Notes: a model not told the origin generated them from the sequence alone. A stretch of 64,000 nucleotides of DNA from Candidatus Tumulicola sp. (GCA_035601835.1 DATNNM010000003.1:124001-188000), one strand, 5' to 3'; positions 8,728 to 17,897 are shown, numbered from the stretch's first letter. Numbers and translations are program-made.

Positions 8728-10392
8728 ATGTTCGTCTTCGCAATGGTGCTCCAACTCGCGGCGCAAATCGACGCTGCGCCGGCAGCGGTCGTCCAACCGG
8801 CGAGCGTGGCCGTCATCTGGCATATCAGCTCGGCGCCGTACGCCGATGCGTCCGTTCGCGCGGCCGCAAATGCGCTCGAAGCGCCCGGCGATCTCAGTCC
8901 GATCCTCCGCGCACTGCAAGCGCATCCCCGGGCGCGCTTCGCGCTCGCCATCGACGCAGATGCGCTGTCAGCCCTCGAGATGGTTCGAACGGGGGGAACG
9001 GCGCTCTCGGAAGTGGTCGCCGGTCATTGGAACGCAGCCGACGCGCGCGCGCCTGATCTAGCGCGCATACTGACGCGACTTCCCGTCGCGGACAAACAGC
9101 TGAGCGATAGTCCGGCGTTCAAACGCTACGCGGAGCTTGCCGCAACAGTCCGGCACGCGCTCGACGTCGAAACCGCTCCGCACGTGCGAGCGAACGATCT
9201 CGTCGAACTCGCCGGGCTCGCGGCGCTGAATCGGCTGGCGACGTTCGGCGCGATCCCATCGAACTCGAAGCTGCTGCGCAAGAGCGCCATGTCGCGTGCC
9301 GAAGCCGCTTCGCTCGTGGCGCAGTTGTCTAGCGCCGACGCCGACGCGCTCGACGTGATGAAGGCGCTAGCCGCGCAAGGTCAGTTGGAGATATTGGCGG
9401 ATCCGGCCGGCGAACCAATACTGCCGGTGCTGGTGGACAACGGCGGCCGGACGTCGCTCGACCCTAATTTCGTGCAGCTCGGCGCCTTTGCCGACGCCGA
9501 ATATCTCGTCACCGACGCGTTGCGCTGGGCGCGAAAGGAATCGCCCGAAGGCGCAGCTCCAGGTATTTTCTCACCGCATGGAGCGTACGACGACAAAACC
9601 GCGGCGCTGCTGGTGTCGCGCGGCGCTGCTTTCGCGCTGTTTTCGGATCGCGTCTTGGCATCAGCTCCGGCAGGCGGTTCGCTCGCAGCGGTGACCGCAT
9701 CGGACAGCGCCGCATTTCACGCGTACGCCGTCCAGGCCACGAGTTCGCGCGCTTTGCCCGCGCTTTTCTGGAGCGAGGACGAGAGCATCGCCATCTCCGC
9801 CCTGCCCAGCGACAGTCCGCCCACCGCGATGGGCGAACGCATGGCGATATTCGCGGGCAAAGCAGCGCAGTCGCTTGGCCCAGCAGCATCTGCGCTCGTC
9901 GTCTTGAGGATCGACGCTGATGGCGCATGGGCACAGCGCGCCGATCGCGCTGCTGTGGTCGATCATCTTGCCGCCGCATTGAGCCGCGCCGGCGTCGACG
10001 CGGTGACGCCGGGGCAGTACATGCGCGCGCGCCACCTGGGTGTCACCGCATACGGGTTTGCGCCGAGTTCCGATGAAGGCTCGCTCTCCGCCTGGACGAG
10101 CGATTCAAACCAGCAATCCATGTGGTCGGCGATCGCCGATGCGCGAAAAGCCGCGGGCGGCGACGCGGCGCTCGGCAGCGACGCTACGCGCACGCCGCTC
10201 TTGCAAGCCGAGGCCTCGCATTGGTACGACTCGATTTTGCTGGCGCAGCCAAAAGAGCAGATAAGCGCCACCGTCGCCGCGTTCAGGAAACTCGTCGAGC
10301 AGGTGTACCGGGCGGCTGGAAAAACGGCCCCCGCGAACATCGCACCGCTCGTGGCGGCCAGCCCGACGCCGGCCCCAACGCCGAGCCCGTGA
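8728..10392 (+). CDS. secreted GH57-like protein, catalytic motifs degenerate
   Basis: 554 residues. The hydrophobic N-terminus (MFVFAMVLQLAAQIDAAPAA) is a likely signal peptide. The layout resembles glycoside hydrolase family 57: an opening VAVIWHISSAPY where true GH57 has a WHxHQPYY-type motif, then PGIFSPHGAYDDKTAALL in the place of the GxWPxEG motif. Later comes LVVLRIDADGAWAQRADRAA where GH57 has a DGEN-type motif, and finally AGVDAVTPGQYM. The expected acidic catalytic residues are not apparent, so this may be a non-catalytic relative. A Pro/Thr/Ala tail ends the protein. GATAAT ends only five bases before the ATG and no Shine-Dalgarno is visible, so the mRNA may be leaderless. Confidence 0.5.
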   Translation: MFVFAMVLQLAAQIDAAPAAVVQPASVAVIWHISSAPYADASVRAAANALEAPGDLSPILRALQAHPRARFALAIDADALSALEMVRTGGTALSEVVAGHWNAADARAPDLARILTRLPVADKQLSDSPAFKRYAELAATVRHALDVETAPHVRANDLVELAGLAALNRLATFGAIPSNSKLLRKSAMSRAEAASLVAQLSSADADALDVMKALAAQGQLEILADPAGEPILPVLVDNGGRTSLDPNFVQLGAFADAEYLVTDALRWARKESPEGAAPGIFSPHGAYDDKTAALLVSRGAAFALFSDRVLASAPAGGSLAAVTASDSAAFHAYAVQATSSRALPALFWSEDESIAISALPSDSPPTAMGERMAIFAGKAAQSLGPAASALVVLRIDADGAWAQRADRAAVVDHLAAALSRAGVDAVTPGQYMRARHLGVTAYGFAPSSDEGSLSAWTSDSNQQSMWSAIADARKAAGGDAALGSDATRTPLLQAEASHWYDSILLAQPKEQISATVAAFRKLVEQVYRAAGKTAPANIAPLVAASPTPAPTPSP

Positions 10393-10442
10393 TCAAAAGG
10401 TTCCGAATCGGGCCGATTTCGAGGTTGACCCCCAAACGAATG

Positions 10443-10473
10443 TTCTCCACAGGAGCTGTGGAAATGTGGAAAA
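10443..10473. promoter_or_regulatory. cluster of three DnaA-box-like motifs
   Basis: Within the roughly 115-base gap before thiD lie TTCTCCACA (10443-10451, plus strand), TGTGGAAAT (10457-10465) and TGTGGAAAA (10465-10473, complement TTTTCCACA). TTTTCCACA is the form described for cyanobacterial DnaA boxes and is one mismatch from the E. coli TTATCCACA. The cluster is about 5 kb from parAB. The gap is short and not notably AT-rich, so a complete oriC is not shown. It could be an accessory DnaA site or coincidence. Confidence 0.4.
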
Positions 10474-10507
10474 CCCCCGAATCCGAGCGCGAATTAGGGT
10501 CGTAGCC

Positions 10508-11257
10508 ATGCGAGCTTCAGCCAAAAGAACCATCTGCTCTATCGGCTCGACGGATCCGACGGCAGCGGCGGGCATCGGCAGGGATCTAGGCATCTTCGAA
10601 CGTCTGGGCGCCCGGGGCGTGTTCGCGGTCGCCGCCGTCACGGCTCAGAACTCACGCTCGGTGAGCGCTGTCGCGACGGTCGCGCCGAGGGTTATCGCGG
10701 CGCAACTGCGGGCGATCTGGCAGGAGCGCAAACCCGACGCGATTCGGGTCGGCCTGTTACCCGATGCCGGCGGCATACGAGCCGTGATGCGCTTCTTGCG
10801 CAAAAAAGCCGGACGGACGCCGATAGTCCTCGACCCCGTGCTCGCGGCCTCATCCGGAAGACGTTTTGCAGGACCGACTGAAGTCGCGGCGCTTAAGAGA
10901 TTGATGGCACTGTGCACGATCGTCACGCCCAACGCGAGCGAAGCGCAGCATCTCAGCGGCGTGACGGTGCGCGATGCGGGCGGCGCGGAGCGCGCGGCGC
11001 ATGCCCTGGCGGCGATAGGCCCAGCCGTGCTCGTCAAGGGTGGTCACTTGCGCGGCTCTCAGGTGACGGACGTGCTGGTGGACGCGGGCTCGGTAACGCG
11101 TTTCCGCTCGCGGCGCATCGGCTCGCGCCTGCACGGCAGCGGGTGCACGCTCGCGGCGGCACTCGCCGTCGCGCTCGCGCGCGGCGAACCTCTCGTTCGC
11201 GCAGTCCGCTTCGCGCGGCGATTCGTGCGAGCGGAATTGATGTCGCGGGCGGGGTAA
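10508..11257 (+). CDS. thiD: hydroxymethylpyrimidine phosphate kinase (ThiD-type)
   Basis: Ribokinase-fold kinase that phosphorylates HMP and HMP-P for thiamine synthesis. Family features in order: SIGSTDPTAAAGIGRDLG (normally GSDPSGGAGIQADL), VTAQNSRSV, VLDPVLAASSG, TPNASEAQHLSG, VLVKGGH, and the anion-hole motif LHGSGCTLAAALA. Length is 249 residues from the ATG at 10508, preceded by AGGG. An upstream in-frame GTG at 10466 lies inside the DnaA-like motifs and is less likely. No other thiamine gene is nearby, so salvage rather than de novo synthesis is possible. Confidence 0.88.
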   Translation: MRASAKRTICSIGSTDPTAAAGIGRDLGIFERLGARGVFAVAAVTAQNSRSVSAVATVAPRVIAAQLRAIWQERKPDAIRVGLLPDAGGIRAVMRFLRKKAGRTPIVLDPVLAASSGRRFAGPTEVAALKRLMALCTIVTPNASEAQHLSGVTVRDAGGAERAAHALAAIGPAVLVKGGHLRGSQVTDVLVDAGSVTRFRSRRIGSRLHGSGCTLAAALAVALARGEPLVRAVRFARRFVRAELMSRAG

Positions 11258-11266
11258 GTCCCACGG

Positions 11267-12268
11267 ATGAGCGTCGCCGTTGAGACTCGGACCAAACCGC
11301 GCCGGATCATGGCCGGCATGCGGCCGTCGGGTCGCCTGCACGTGGGTCACCTGTTGGGCGCGCTCGAAAATTTCGTCGCGCTCACGCACGCGAATGACTG
11401 CTTTTTTGAAGTCGCCGACCTTCATGCGTTGACCACGAAGTTCGATCGCAGCCGCGAGATCGCCGCCGACGTGCGCGAGATGGTCATCGGCTGGCTCGCC
11501 GCCGGCCTGAACCCGGAACGCTGCACGATCTTCGTGCAGTCGCATATCCCGGAAATCGCCGAGATGTCGATGCTGTTGTCGATGATCACACCCGTATCGT
11601 GGCTCGAGCGCGTCCCCACCTATAAAGATCAGATCAACGCGCTCGGTTCGGAGATCGCCACCCACGGCTTCTTGGGCTACCCAGTGCTGCAGACGGTCGA
11701 CATCGCGATCTTCAAAGGCGAGGGAGTGCCCGTAGGTCAGGATCAACTGCCGCATCTCGAGCTGTGCCGGGAGATCGTGCGGCGCTTCAACTATTTGTAC
11801 GGCGACGTCCTGATCGAGCCGGAAGCGGTGCTGTCGCGCACGCCCTACGTGCCCGGCACCGACGGGCGCAAGATGAGCAAGTCGTATAACAACAGCATCT
11901 TGCTGTCGGACAGCGAAGAAGAGACGACCGCCAAAGTCAAAGAGATGTTCACCGACCCGACCAAGATCCGCAAAACGGATCCGGGCCACCCCGAGACCTG
12001 TCCGGTTTTCTTCTTCCACGAGATCTACAACGCGGGCAACGCGCCCGATATCGCGACGCGTTGCCGCGCCGGGCAACTCGGCTGTGTGGAGAACAAGGCC
12101 GACATGGCCAAACACCTCAACGCCGCGCTGCGTCCGATACGCGAACGCTGGCGCGACCTCGCGGCGAAGCCGGCGCACATCGAAGAGGTCATGCGCGAAG
12201 GCACCAAGCGCGCGCGCGGGATCGCGCAAACGACGCTGGGCGAAGTCAAAGCCGCGATGGGCTTCTAG
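11267..12268 (+). CDS. trpS: tryptophanyl-tRNA synthetase
   Basis: Class I aminoacyl-tRNA synthetase charging tRNA-Trp. The HIGH-type motif is LHVGHLLGAL (about residues 24-33), GEGVPVGQDQLPHLEL marks the tryptophan pocket region, and the KMSKS loop is DGRKMSKSYNN. At 333 residues it is of the common bacterial length. It starts nine bases after thiD. Its stop overlaps the stop of the convergent aminotransferase gene by four bases, so the two transcripts meet tail to tail. Confidence 0.97.
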   Translation: MSVAVETRTKPRRIMAGMRPSGRLHVGHLLGALENFVALTHANDCFFEVADLHALTTKFDRSREIAADVREMVIGWLAAGLNPERCTIFVQSHIPEIAEMSMLLSMITPVSWLERVPTYKDQINALGSEIATHGFLGYPVLQTVDIAIFKGEGVPVGQDQLPHLELCREIVRRFNYLYGDVLIEPEAVLSRTPYVPGTDGRKMSKSYNNSILLSDSEEETTAKVKEMFTDPTKIRKTDPGHPETCPVFFFHEIYNAGNAPDIATRCRAGQLGCVENKADMAKHLNAALRPIRERWRDLAAKPAHIEEVMREGTKRARGIAQTTLGEVKAAMGF

Positions 12269-13458
12269 GCGGTCCGACGGTAGGCCGAGAGGGCTTTTTT
12301 GATGCGCTCGAGCGCTTCGCGCAAATGGGCTTCCGAGTTGGCATATGACATCCGGATGAAGCCTTTGCCGTGCGGGCCGAATGTCGAGCCGCCGAGCACG
12401 GCGACATTGCCCGTGTCCAAGATGTAGTTGGAGAGTTTGACGTCGTCCGGGTCGATCGCGGAGAAGTTCGGAAATACGTAGAACGCGCCGCCCGGCAGCT
12501 GACAAGTCACGCCCGGCAACGCGCGCAGGCCTTCCACCAGGATGTGGCGCCGGCGCAAGAACTCGTCGTGCATCGCCTGCACCGGTTTGTCGTCTCCCGT
12601 CAGCGCGGCGATGCCGGCGTCTTGGACGAACGTGGCCGTGCACGAGATCGTGTTGAGCATGAGCGCGCCGACCGCTTGCGCGATGTATGTCGGGTACACG
12701 CCGAAGCCAAGGCGCCAGCCCGTCATCGCCCACGCCTTGGAAAAGCCGTCGACCAAGACGGTGCGTTCCGGCATCTGCGCGATGCCGTAGTACGAAGCGA
12801 ACGGGGCATCGTAACAGTGCCGGTTGTAGATCTCGTCGCTGATGACCAGGATATCGCGCTTGGCGATCATCGCAGCGATCGTCTCGATATCATCGCGCGT
12901 GAGGATGCCCCCGGTCGGGTTGTGCGGTGAGTTCAAAACGAGGATCTTGGTCTTGGGCGTGAGCGCGGCCTCGAGCGCGTTCAGATCGAGCCGGAACGCT
13001 TTGCTCTCCAGCAGCGGCACGCTGACCGCCTTCGCGCCGACATACGTCGTGATCGAACGGTACGCCGGATAAGCCGGATCGGGAATGACCACTTCGTCGC
13101 CGGGGTTGAGCAGCGCCATAAGGGTCGCGGCGATGGTCGCCTTCGCGCCCGGACTGACCACCACGTTCTCGCGCTTGGCGGCGATGCCGCGCGTCTTCGT
13201 CACATGCGCGGCGATCGCGTCGCGCAGATCCGCGATGCCCTCGGCCGGCGTGTAGTGCGTGCGGTTGGCGCGGATCGCCGCGATGCCGGCTTCCTTGATA
13301 TGGCTGGGCGTGTCGAAATCGGGCTCGCCGATCTCCAAGTGTATGACGTTGCGGCCTTGCGCTTCAAGCGCGCGTGCGCGCGCCAGCACGAGGAAAGCGC
13401 TTTCCGTGCCGAGTCGGCTCATCGAATCGGCCAGTGCGAAGCGCGGCGTCGTCTGCAT
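12265..13458 (-). CDS. PLP-dependent aminotransferase, class I/II (AspC family)
   Basis: 397-residue fold-type I aminotransferase. Visible landmarks: HLEIGEPDFDTPSHI, YTPAEGIADLRDAIA, VIPDPAYPAYRS, LNSPHNPTGG, ISDEIYN, the PLP lysine in VDGFSKAWAMTGWRLGF, and FIRMSYANS near the C-terminus with the substrate-binding Arg. This is the pattern of aspartate and aromatic aminotransferases; the exact substrate cannot be told. AAGGAG stands seven bases before the ATG. It is separated from mrdA upstream by about 70 bases containing one palindromic element. Confidence 0.9.
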   Translation of the reverse strand: MQTTPRFALADSMSRLGTESAFLVLARARALEAQGRNVIHLEIGEPDFDTPSHIKEAGIAAIRANRTHYTPAEGIADLRDAIAAHVTKTRGIAAKRENVVVSPGAKATIAATLMALLNPGDEVVIPDPAYPAYRSITTYVGAKAVSVPLLESKAFRLDLNALEAALTPKTKILVLNSPHNPTGGILTRDDIETIAAMIAKRDILVISDEIYNRHCYDAPFASYYGIAQMPERTVLVDGFSKAWAMTGWRLGFGVYPTYIAQAVGALMLNTISCTATFVQDAGIAALTGDDKPVQAMHDEFLRRRHILVEGLRALPGVTCQLPGGAFYVFPNFSAIDPDDVKLSNYILDTGNVAVLGGSTFGPHGKGFIRMSYANSEAHLREALERIKKALSAYRRTA

Positions 13459-13476
13459 TAGAGAACTCCTTATATC

Positions 13477-13496
13477 AACGGACCTTTAGGTCCGTT
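13477..13496. repeat. TTTA-loop palindrome, copy 1
   Basis: Perfect 8-bp stem AACGGACC / GGTCCGTT with loop TTTA, followed by two more T on the plus strand. It lies in the gap between mrdA and the aminotransferase gene. One of six copies of a dispersed hairpin family in this window. Confidence 0.8.
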
Positions 13497-13527
13497 TTGC
13501 ACGCGAACCTTCATGTCTCTAATGTCG

Positions 13528-15435
13528 TTAGTCGCGGATGCCGTTGCCCTGGGGCCCCGCGCGATTGAGATGGAAATACGCCTCGACGATGGCCTGCGCG
13601 ACCGGAGCGGCGTTCACCGCGCCGAAGCCGCCGCTTTTCTCCATGAACACGGCGACGGCGATCCGCGGATGATCGTACGGCGCGAAGCAGACGAACCACG
13701 CATGGTTACGGCCCTCGGGGTTGTCCGGCGTGCGCACATTTTCGACCGTGCCGGTCTTGCCGGCGTAGTGAAAACCGGGAATGAGCACGTTGTAGGCGGT
13801 GCCGTACGGACTTTCGATCGCGCCGAGCATGCCCTCGCGCACGATCGCCAGATCCGATTCGGAGACGGGCAAGCGGCCCTGATAGCGCGGACCAAAACGC
13901 TTTGCTACGTGTCCATGCGCGTCGCGCACGTCGGCAAGAAAGTACGGCGCATACAATCTGCCGCCGTTGGCGATCGCCGAGCCGACCTTGAGCATCTGGA
14001 CCGGTGAGGCTTCGACAAAGCCCTGGCCGATGGCCATGTTGACGGTGTCGCCCGCGTACCAGCGATCGTCATAGTAGCGCTTCTTCCAGGCCGGCGTTGG
14101 AAGGGTGCCCGTCGTTTCGCCCGGCAGGTCGATGCCGGTGCGATGCCCGATGCCGAAGGCGGAAGCAAAGCGATCCAAGCGCGCGATGCCGAGTTCGTAT
14201 CCCACCTTGTAGAAGAAGACGTCGCACGAACGCGAGATCGCTTGAATCGGGTTGAGCGTGCCGTGGCCGCCGGCCGCGTCGTCGTTGAAGACCAGGCCGA
14301 GATCGAAATAGCCGGGGCAGTTGCGCACGCTGTCGCGCGTGAGCACGCCGCTTGCAAAAGCCGCTGAGCTCGTGATCATCTTGAAGGTGGAACCGGTCGG
14401 GTACTTGCCCTCGATCGCGCGGATGAACAACGGCTTGAGCGGGTCGTTGAGGTACTCGGCGTACTTCTTCTCAGAAACGGCCACGGCGAAGTCATTGGGA
14501 TTGATGTTCGGTTGGCTGACCATGGCCAGCACTGCGCCGGTGTTGGGGTCCTCGACGATCGCCGCACCGGCGATGCGGTGGCCGATGCGCTGCGCGATCA
14601 CGCGGATCTGCGCGTCCATCGCCTGCTCGGCCGCGCGCTGGAGATTCCAGTCGACGGTCAGGTCCAGACTGTTGCCCGGCACGGCGTCGCTGTCGCCGAG
14701 CGTGGCCACCGCCTGGCCGGCGGAGTTGACCTTGATCTGTCGGCCGCCGCCGATGCCGCGCATGAACTCGTCATACGTGTCTTCTAGCCCATCCTTGCCG
14801 ATGACGTCGTTTGAACCATAGCCTCGACCCTTGCGCTCCTCGTACTGGTCCTTGGTGATGCGCCCCACGTAACCCATGATGTGAGAACCCAGCGTGCCGA
14901 AAGGATATTTGCGCACCGGCACGAGTTCGACCGCGATGCCGGGCAGGCGGTCAGCGCGCTCGGAGAAGCGAGCGACGGTCGCAGCGCTCAAGTCCTGGGC
15001 GATCGTGACCGGTCCCAAGGGCACCGCTGCTGCCAACGCATCGAAGTCTTTGTACGCGACGCCTTCTTGATGGAGCAACCGGCGCATCAGCACGGCGGGA
15101 GGTTGGCCGAGGACCTGCGCGAGTTCTGCGAGCTCGCCCTGCGGGTCGCGCAACTGCATCGGCACGACCTGCACGACGAACGAGGGGCGGTTCGCCGCGA
15201 TGATGACGCCGCGGCGATCGTACATCAAACCGCGCGGCGCGGCGAGAGGGATCGTGCGCAGCTGATTGGCGTCGGCGAGTTGCTCGTACTGCGCCCCGTG
15301 GACGAGTTGCACATCGATCAAGCGCCAGATGAGCACACCGAGCGCCGCGCCTACGAGAAGAATGAAGATGATGGTCCGCCGCAGCCGGATCGCAGCATCG
15401 TCACCGCCGACGGGAGGTCGCGTCAGTACGGCCAT
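13528..15435 (-). CDS. mrdA: penicillin-binding protein 2 (MrdA), elongation transpeptidase
   Basis: Class B PBP that cross-links peptidoglycan in the rod complex. It has an N-terminal membrane anchor (TIIFILLVGAALGVLIWRLI, about residues 21-40), a dimerisation domain with AAPRGLMYDRRG, and a transpeptidase domain with the three active-site motifs: STFK, SCD (the SxN position) and KTGT. Length is 635 residues. It is the last gene of the lysA-to-mrdA run, nine bases after mreD, which matches its role with MreBCD. RodA is not in the window. Confidence 0.95.
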   Translation of the reverse strand: MAVLTRPPVGGDDAAIRLRRTIIFILLVGAALGVLIWRLIDVQLVHGAQYEQLADANQLRTIPLAAPRGLMYDRRGVIIAANRPSFVVQVVPMQLRDPQGELAELAQVLGQPPAVLMRRLLHQEGVAYKDFDALAAAVPLGPVTIAQDLSAATVARFSERADRLPGIAVELVPVRKYPFGTLGSHIMGYVGRITKDQYEERKGRGYGSNDVIGKDGLEDTYDEFMRGIGGGRQIKVNSAGQAVATLGDSDAVPGNSLDLTVDWNLQRAAEQAMDAQIRVIAQRIGHRIAGAAIVEDPNTGAVLAMVSQPNINPNDFAVAVSEKKYAEYLNDPLKPLFIRAIEGKYPTGSTFKMITSSAAFASGVLTRDSVRNCPGYFDLGLVFNDDAAGGHGTLNPIQAISRSCDVFFYKVGYELGIARLDRFASAFGIGHRTGIDLPGETTGTLPTPAWKKRYYDDRWYAGDTVNMAIGQGFVEASPVQMLKVGSAIANGGRLYAPYFLADVRDAHGHVAKRFGPRYQGRLPVSESDLAIVREGMLGAIESPYGTAYNVLIPGFHYAGKTGTVENVRTPDNPEGRNHAWFVCFAPYDHPRIAVAVFMEKSGGFGAVNAAPVAQAIVEAYFHLNRAGPQGNGIRD

Positions 15436-15443
15436 CTACACGC

Positions 15444-16025
15444 TCACCGCGCCGGAAGACGGACGTTGGCGAAGAGGCGGAGGCTGAACAGCGCGAGCGT
15501 AGCGATCGCGCAATTCAGCACGATCGCGTAGAGCGTCTCGTGCGAAAGCCTGTGGAACAGGCCGCGATCGCCGAACGCGACCTCCAGCACGACGTACTGC
15601 ACCGCCGCGCGCACCACGGTGCCCGCGGCCACAGCCGCCAAGAACACCGGCAAAGAGTCGGAGAAGAAACGATTGCTCAACAAGCCCGCGAGATACCCGA
15701 CGAGCGTTGCGCCGAGCACTTGAAGCCCTCCGCCGCCCAGCGCGTCCTCCAGCAGGCCGCCGAAGAGTCCGAGCCATCCACCCGTGGTGACGCCGCAGCG
15801 CAACCCCGTCCATACGATGAGCACGGTCAGCGGGCTGGCCTGAGCGCCCCTCAGGGAGAAGCCGTGCAATACGGTCGCTTGAAGCAGAACCGCCAGAGCC
15901 GCCAGGCCCAGCAAAACCGGAAAGCGCGGCGCAACCGAGATCTCGGCATCAACGCCGCGCGCGCGCGGCTTCCCGCTGGTCGTCGTGCTGCGTTGGCCCG
16001 GGGCGCGCATCGCGTCGGCGCTCAC
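15444..16025 (-). CDS. mreD: rod shape-determining protein MreD
   Basis: 193 residues. After a hydrophilic leader of about 30 residues come five or six hydrophobic segments (VLLGLAALAVLLQATVLHGF, LTVLIVWTGLRCG, WLGLFGGLLEDALGG and others), as in MreD. The sequence is weakly conserved in this family, so position carries much of the evidence: the start overlaps the mreC stop by four bases, and mrdA follows. It is part of the membrane portion of the elongasome. Confidence 0.88.
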   Translation of the reverse strand: MSADAMRAPGQRSTTTSGKPRARGVDAEISVAPRFPVLLGLAALAVLLQATVLHGFSLRGAQASPLTVLIVWTGLRCGVTTGGWLGLFGGLLEDALGGGGLQVLGATLVGYLAGLLSNRFFSDSLPVFLAAVAAGTVVRAAVQYVVLEVAFGDRGLFHRLSHETLYAIVLNCAIATLALFSLRLFANVRLPAR

Positions 16026-16843
16026 GGCGAGCGCAGCACCAGCACGTGCACGAGCGACGAGAAGTCTACCGCCGGTTCGAGCACGGCCGTTTGATACAGC
16101 GCATTGTCCTTGCGATCGACTTCCCGTACGCGCCCGATCGGGATGCCGCCCGGATACACTTCGCCTTTTCCCGTGACCACGACCTCATTTGGAAGAACCT
16201 TGGCGTCCTGATTGATGTACTTCATCTTCGCGTGCAGCCACGTGCCGGTCACGATGCCCCACGAACGCGTGTCCTCCAAATACGCGGGCACGGCGCTCGT
16301 GGGATCGATGAGGAGCAACACGTGTGCCTCGCGAGCGCCGACGTCGGTGACGTGGCCGACGAGGCCGTCGCCGTCGACGACCACCGCGTCGCGTTTGACG
16401 CCGTCGCGAGAGCCTTTGTCTATCGTCACTTCTCGTCGCGCCGCCTCGGGGACGAAGCCGACGACGTCCGCTGGAATGGTCCCGCGACGCAATGCCTGGC
16501 GCATCGCGAGCATCTTGCGCAGCTCTTGATTCTCGACCGAAGACGAACGCAACCGCTCGTTGGCGCCGGCCAGCGCGCGCACTTTTTCCTGCAGCGCTCG
16601 ATTCTCCGCGGCCAGCGAGCCTGCGCTCGCGAGATCGTGCGCTTGTTGCGCGATGCCGCCGATCACGTGCGCGATGCCGCTCTCAACCGGTACGTACACG
16701 GCGCTCACGACTTGATCGATGATGCTCTGTCGTCCGCTACGCACCGCGTCGAGTTCGAGCAGCATCAGCGCCGACGCGACGATGATCAGCGCGACGAAGA
16801 CGAGGAGTTTGCGTTCGTCCCAGAACGAAGGAATCGCCACCAC
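16022..16843 (-). CDS. mreC: rod shape-determining protein MreC
   Basis: Bitopic protein linking MreB to PBP2. One membrane segment (KLLVFVALIIVASALMLLEL) is followed by a coiled coil (about SLAAENRALQEKVRALAGAN onwards) and the beta-barrel region with VTIDKGSRDGVKRDAVVV and PGGIPIGRVREV. The open frame extends further upstream, but the family start and a GGCAGG just before it point to GTG 16843 (VVAIPSFWDERKLLV). The gene then overlaps the end of mreB by about 58 bases. GTG 16840 is an equal alternative. Confidence 0.9.
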   Translation of the reverse strand: MVAIPSFWDERKLLVFVALIIVASALMLLELDAVRSGRQSIIDQVVSAVYVPVESGIAHVIGGIAQQAHDLASAGSLAAENRALQEKVRALAGANERLRSSSVENQELRKMLAMRQALRRGTIPADVVGFVPEAARREVTIDKGSRDGVKRDAVVVDGDGLVGHVTDVGAREAHVLLLIDPTSAVPAYLEDTRSWGIVTGTWLHAKMKYINQDAKVLPNEVVVTGKGEVYPGGIPIGRVREVDRKDNALYQTAVLEPAVDFSSLVHVLVLRSP

Positions 16844-17892
16844 CTGCCGATCAGCGACTGCGGCGCCGGAAACAATGCGGAGAACAAACGAGGATCGCGC
16901 AGGATCTCGGCGGCGCCCAGCGCCACGCACAGCATCGGATCCTCGGCCACGCGCACCGGCACGCCCAGCACGAGTTGCAGCGTCGGCGCGAGTCCGGCGA
17001 TGGCTGCGCCTCCGCCGGCGAGCGCGATACCTCGTTCCGCGACGTCGCGCACGAGTTCCGGCGGCGTCTGCTCGAGCACTCCGCGGATCGCGTCGACGAT
17101 CTCGCCGAGCGGCTCGGCGATCGCGGCGCCGACTTCTTCCTCGTGCACCTCGATCGTTCCCGGCCCGAGCCGGCGCACGTCTTGGCCGACGATCTTGACC
17201 GGCGGCCGGCCGACGGGCCTGCCGTAATAACCATGCGAGATCTTGAGCGCTTCCGCGGTGCGCTCGCCGACGATGAAGCTGCGCGTGGTGCGCAGGTGCG
17301 CCATCAGCGCCTCATCGAGCCGGTTGCCGCCCAAGCGCAAAGAACGGCCCACGACGATGCCGCCCAACGCGAGCACTGCGACTTCGGTGGTCCCGCCGCC
17401 GATGTCCACGATCATGCTGCCGTGCGGCTGCAAGATCGGCAGCCCGGCGCCGACGGCCGCAGCGATGCCTTGCGGCACGAAATAGACCCGCCCGGCGCCG
17501 GCGCCGAGTGCGGCCTCGCGCACGGCTTTGCGCTCGACGTTGGTCGCGCTGCCCGGCACGCCGATGATGACGCGCGGCGGGATGATCGAGCGCCCGCGCA
17601 GCGCGCGATCCAGCAACATGTGCACCAGCGCTTCGGTGTACTTATAGTTCGAAATGACGCCGTTGCGCATCGGCCGGACCACGGTGATGTTGCGCGGTGT
17701 CTTGCCCATCATCTGCTTGGCGCCCTCGCCCACGGTGATGATCTCACCCGAATCCGTGTCGATGGCGACGACCGTCGGCTCGACGAAGCGTACGCCCACG
17801 CCGCGCACGTGCACGGGCGTGTTGGCGGTGCCGAGGTCGATGCTGACCTCCGGTGCGACGCGCGCATACAGTTGTTCGAAGACGCCTGCCAT
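16786..17892 (-). CDS. mreB: actin-like cell-shape protein MreB
   Basis: Bacterial actin that orients lateral wall synthesis. Visible: SIDLGTANTPVHVRG (phosphate 1), VIIGVPGSATNVERKA, SMIVDIGGGTTEVAVLALGG (phosphate 2), and IALAGGGAAIAGL (adenosine motif). I start at ATG 17892 (MAGVFEQLYARV), five bases after the maf stop, giving 368 residues. That is about 20-30 longer than most MreBs, because of a C-terminal basic and serine-rich tail that overlaps the mreC start. Confidence 0.95.
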   Translation of the reverse strand: MAGVFEQLYARVAPEVSIDLGTANTPVHVRGVGVRFVEPTVVAIDTDSGEIITVGEGAKQMMGKTPRNITVVRPMRNGVISNYKYTEALVHMLLDRALRGRSIIPPRVIIGVPGSATNVERKAVREAALGAGAGRVYFVPQGIAAAVGAGLPILQPHGSMIVDIGGGTTEVAVLALGGIVVGRSLRLGGNRLDEALMAHLRTTRSFIVGERTAEALKISHGYYGRPVGRPPVKIVGQDVRRLGPGTIEVHEEEVGAAIAEPLGEIVDAIRGVLEQTPPELVRDVAERGIALAGGGAAIAGLAPTLQLVLGVPVRVAEDPMLCVALGAAEILRDPRLFSALFPAPQSLIGRWWRFLRSGTNANSSSSSR

Positions 17893-17897
17893 GTCTG

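Noticed and set aside
10393-10507. Complete replication origin
   Set aside because: Only three boxes in about 115 bases, no clear AT-rich unwinding stretch and no dnaA nearby. Kept only as a DnaA-box-like cluster.
10850-12733. 627-codon open frame on the minus strand
   Set aside because: It is antisense to thiD, trpS and the end of the aminotransferase gene and rich in Arg/His/Ala, as expected for shadow frames in GC-rich DNA. No domain is visible.
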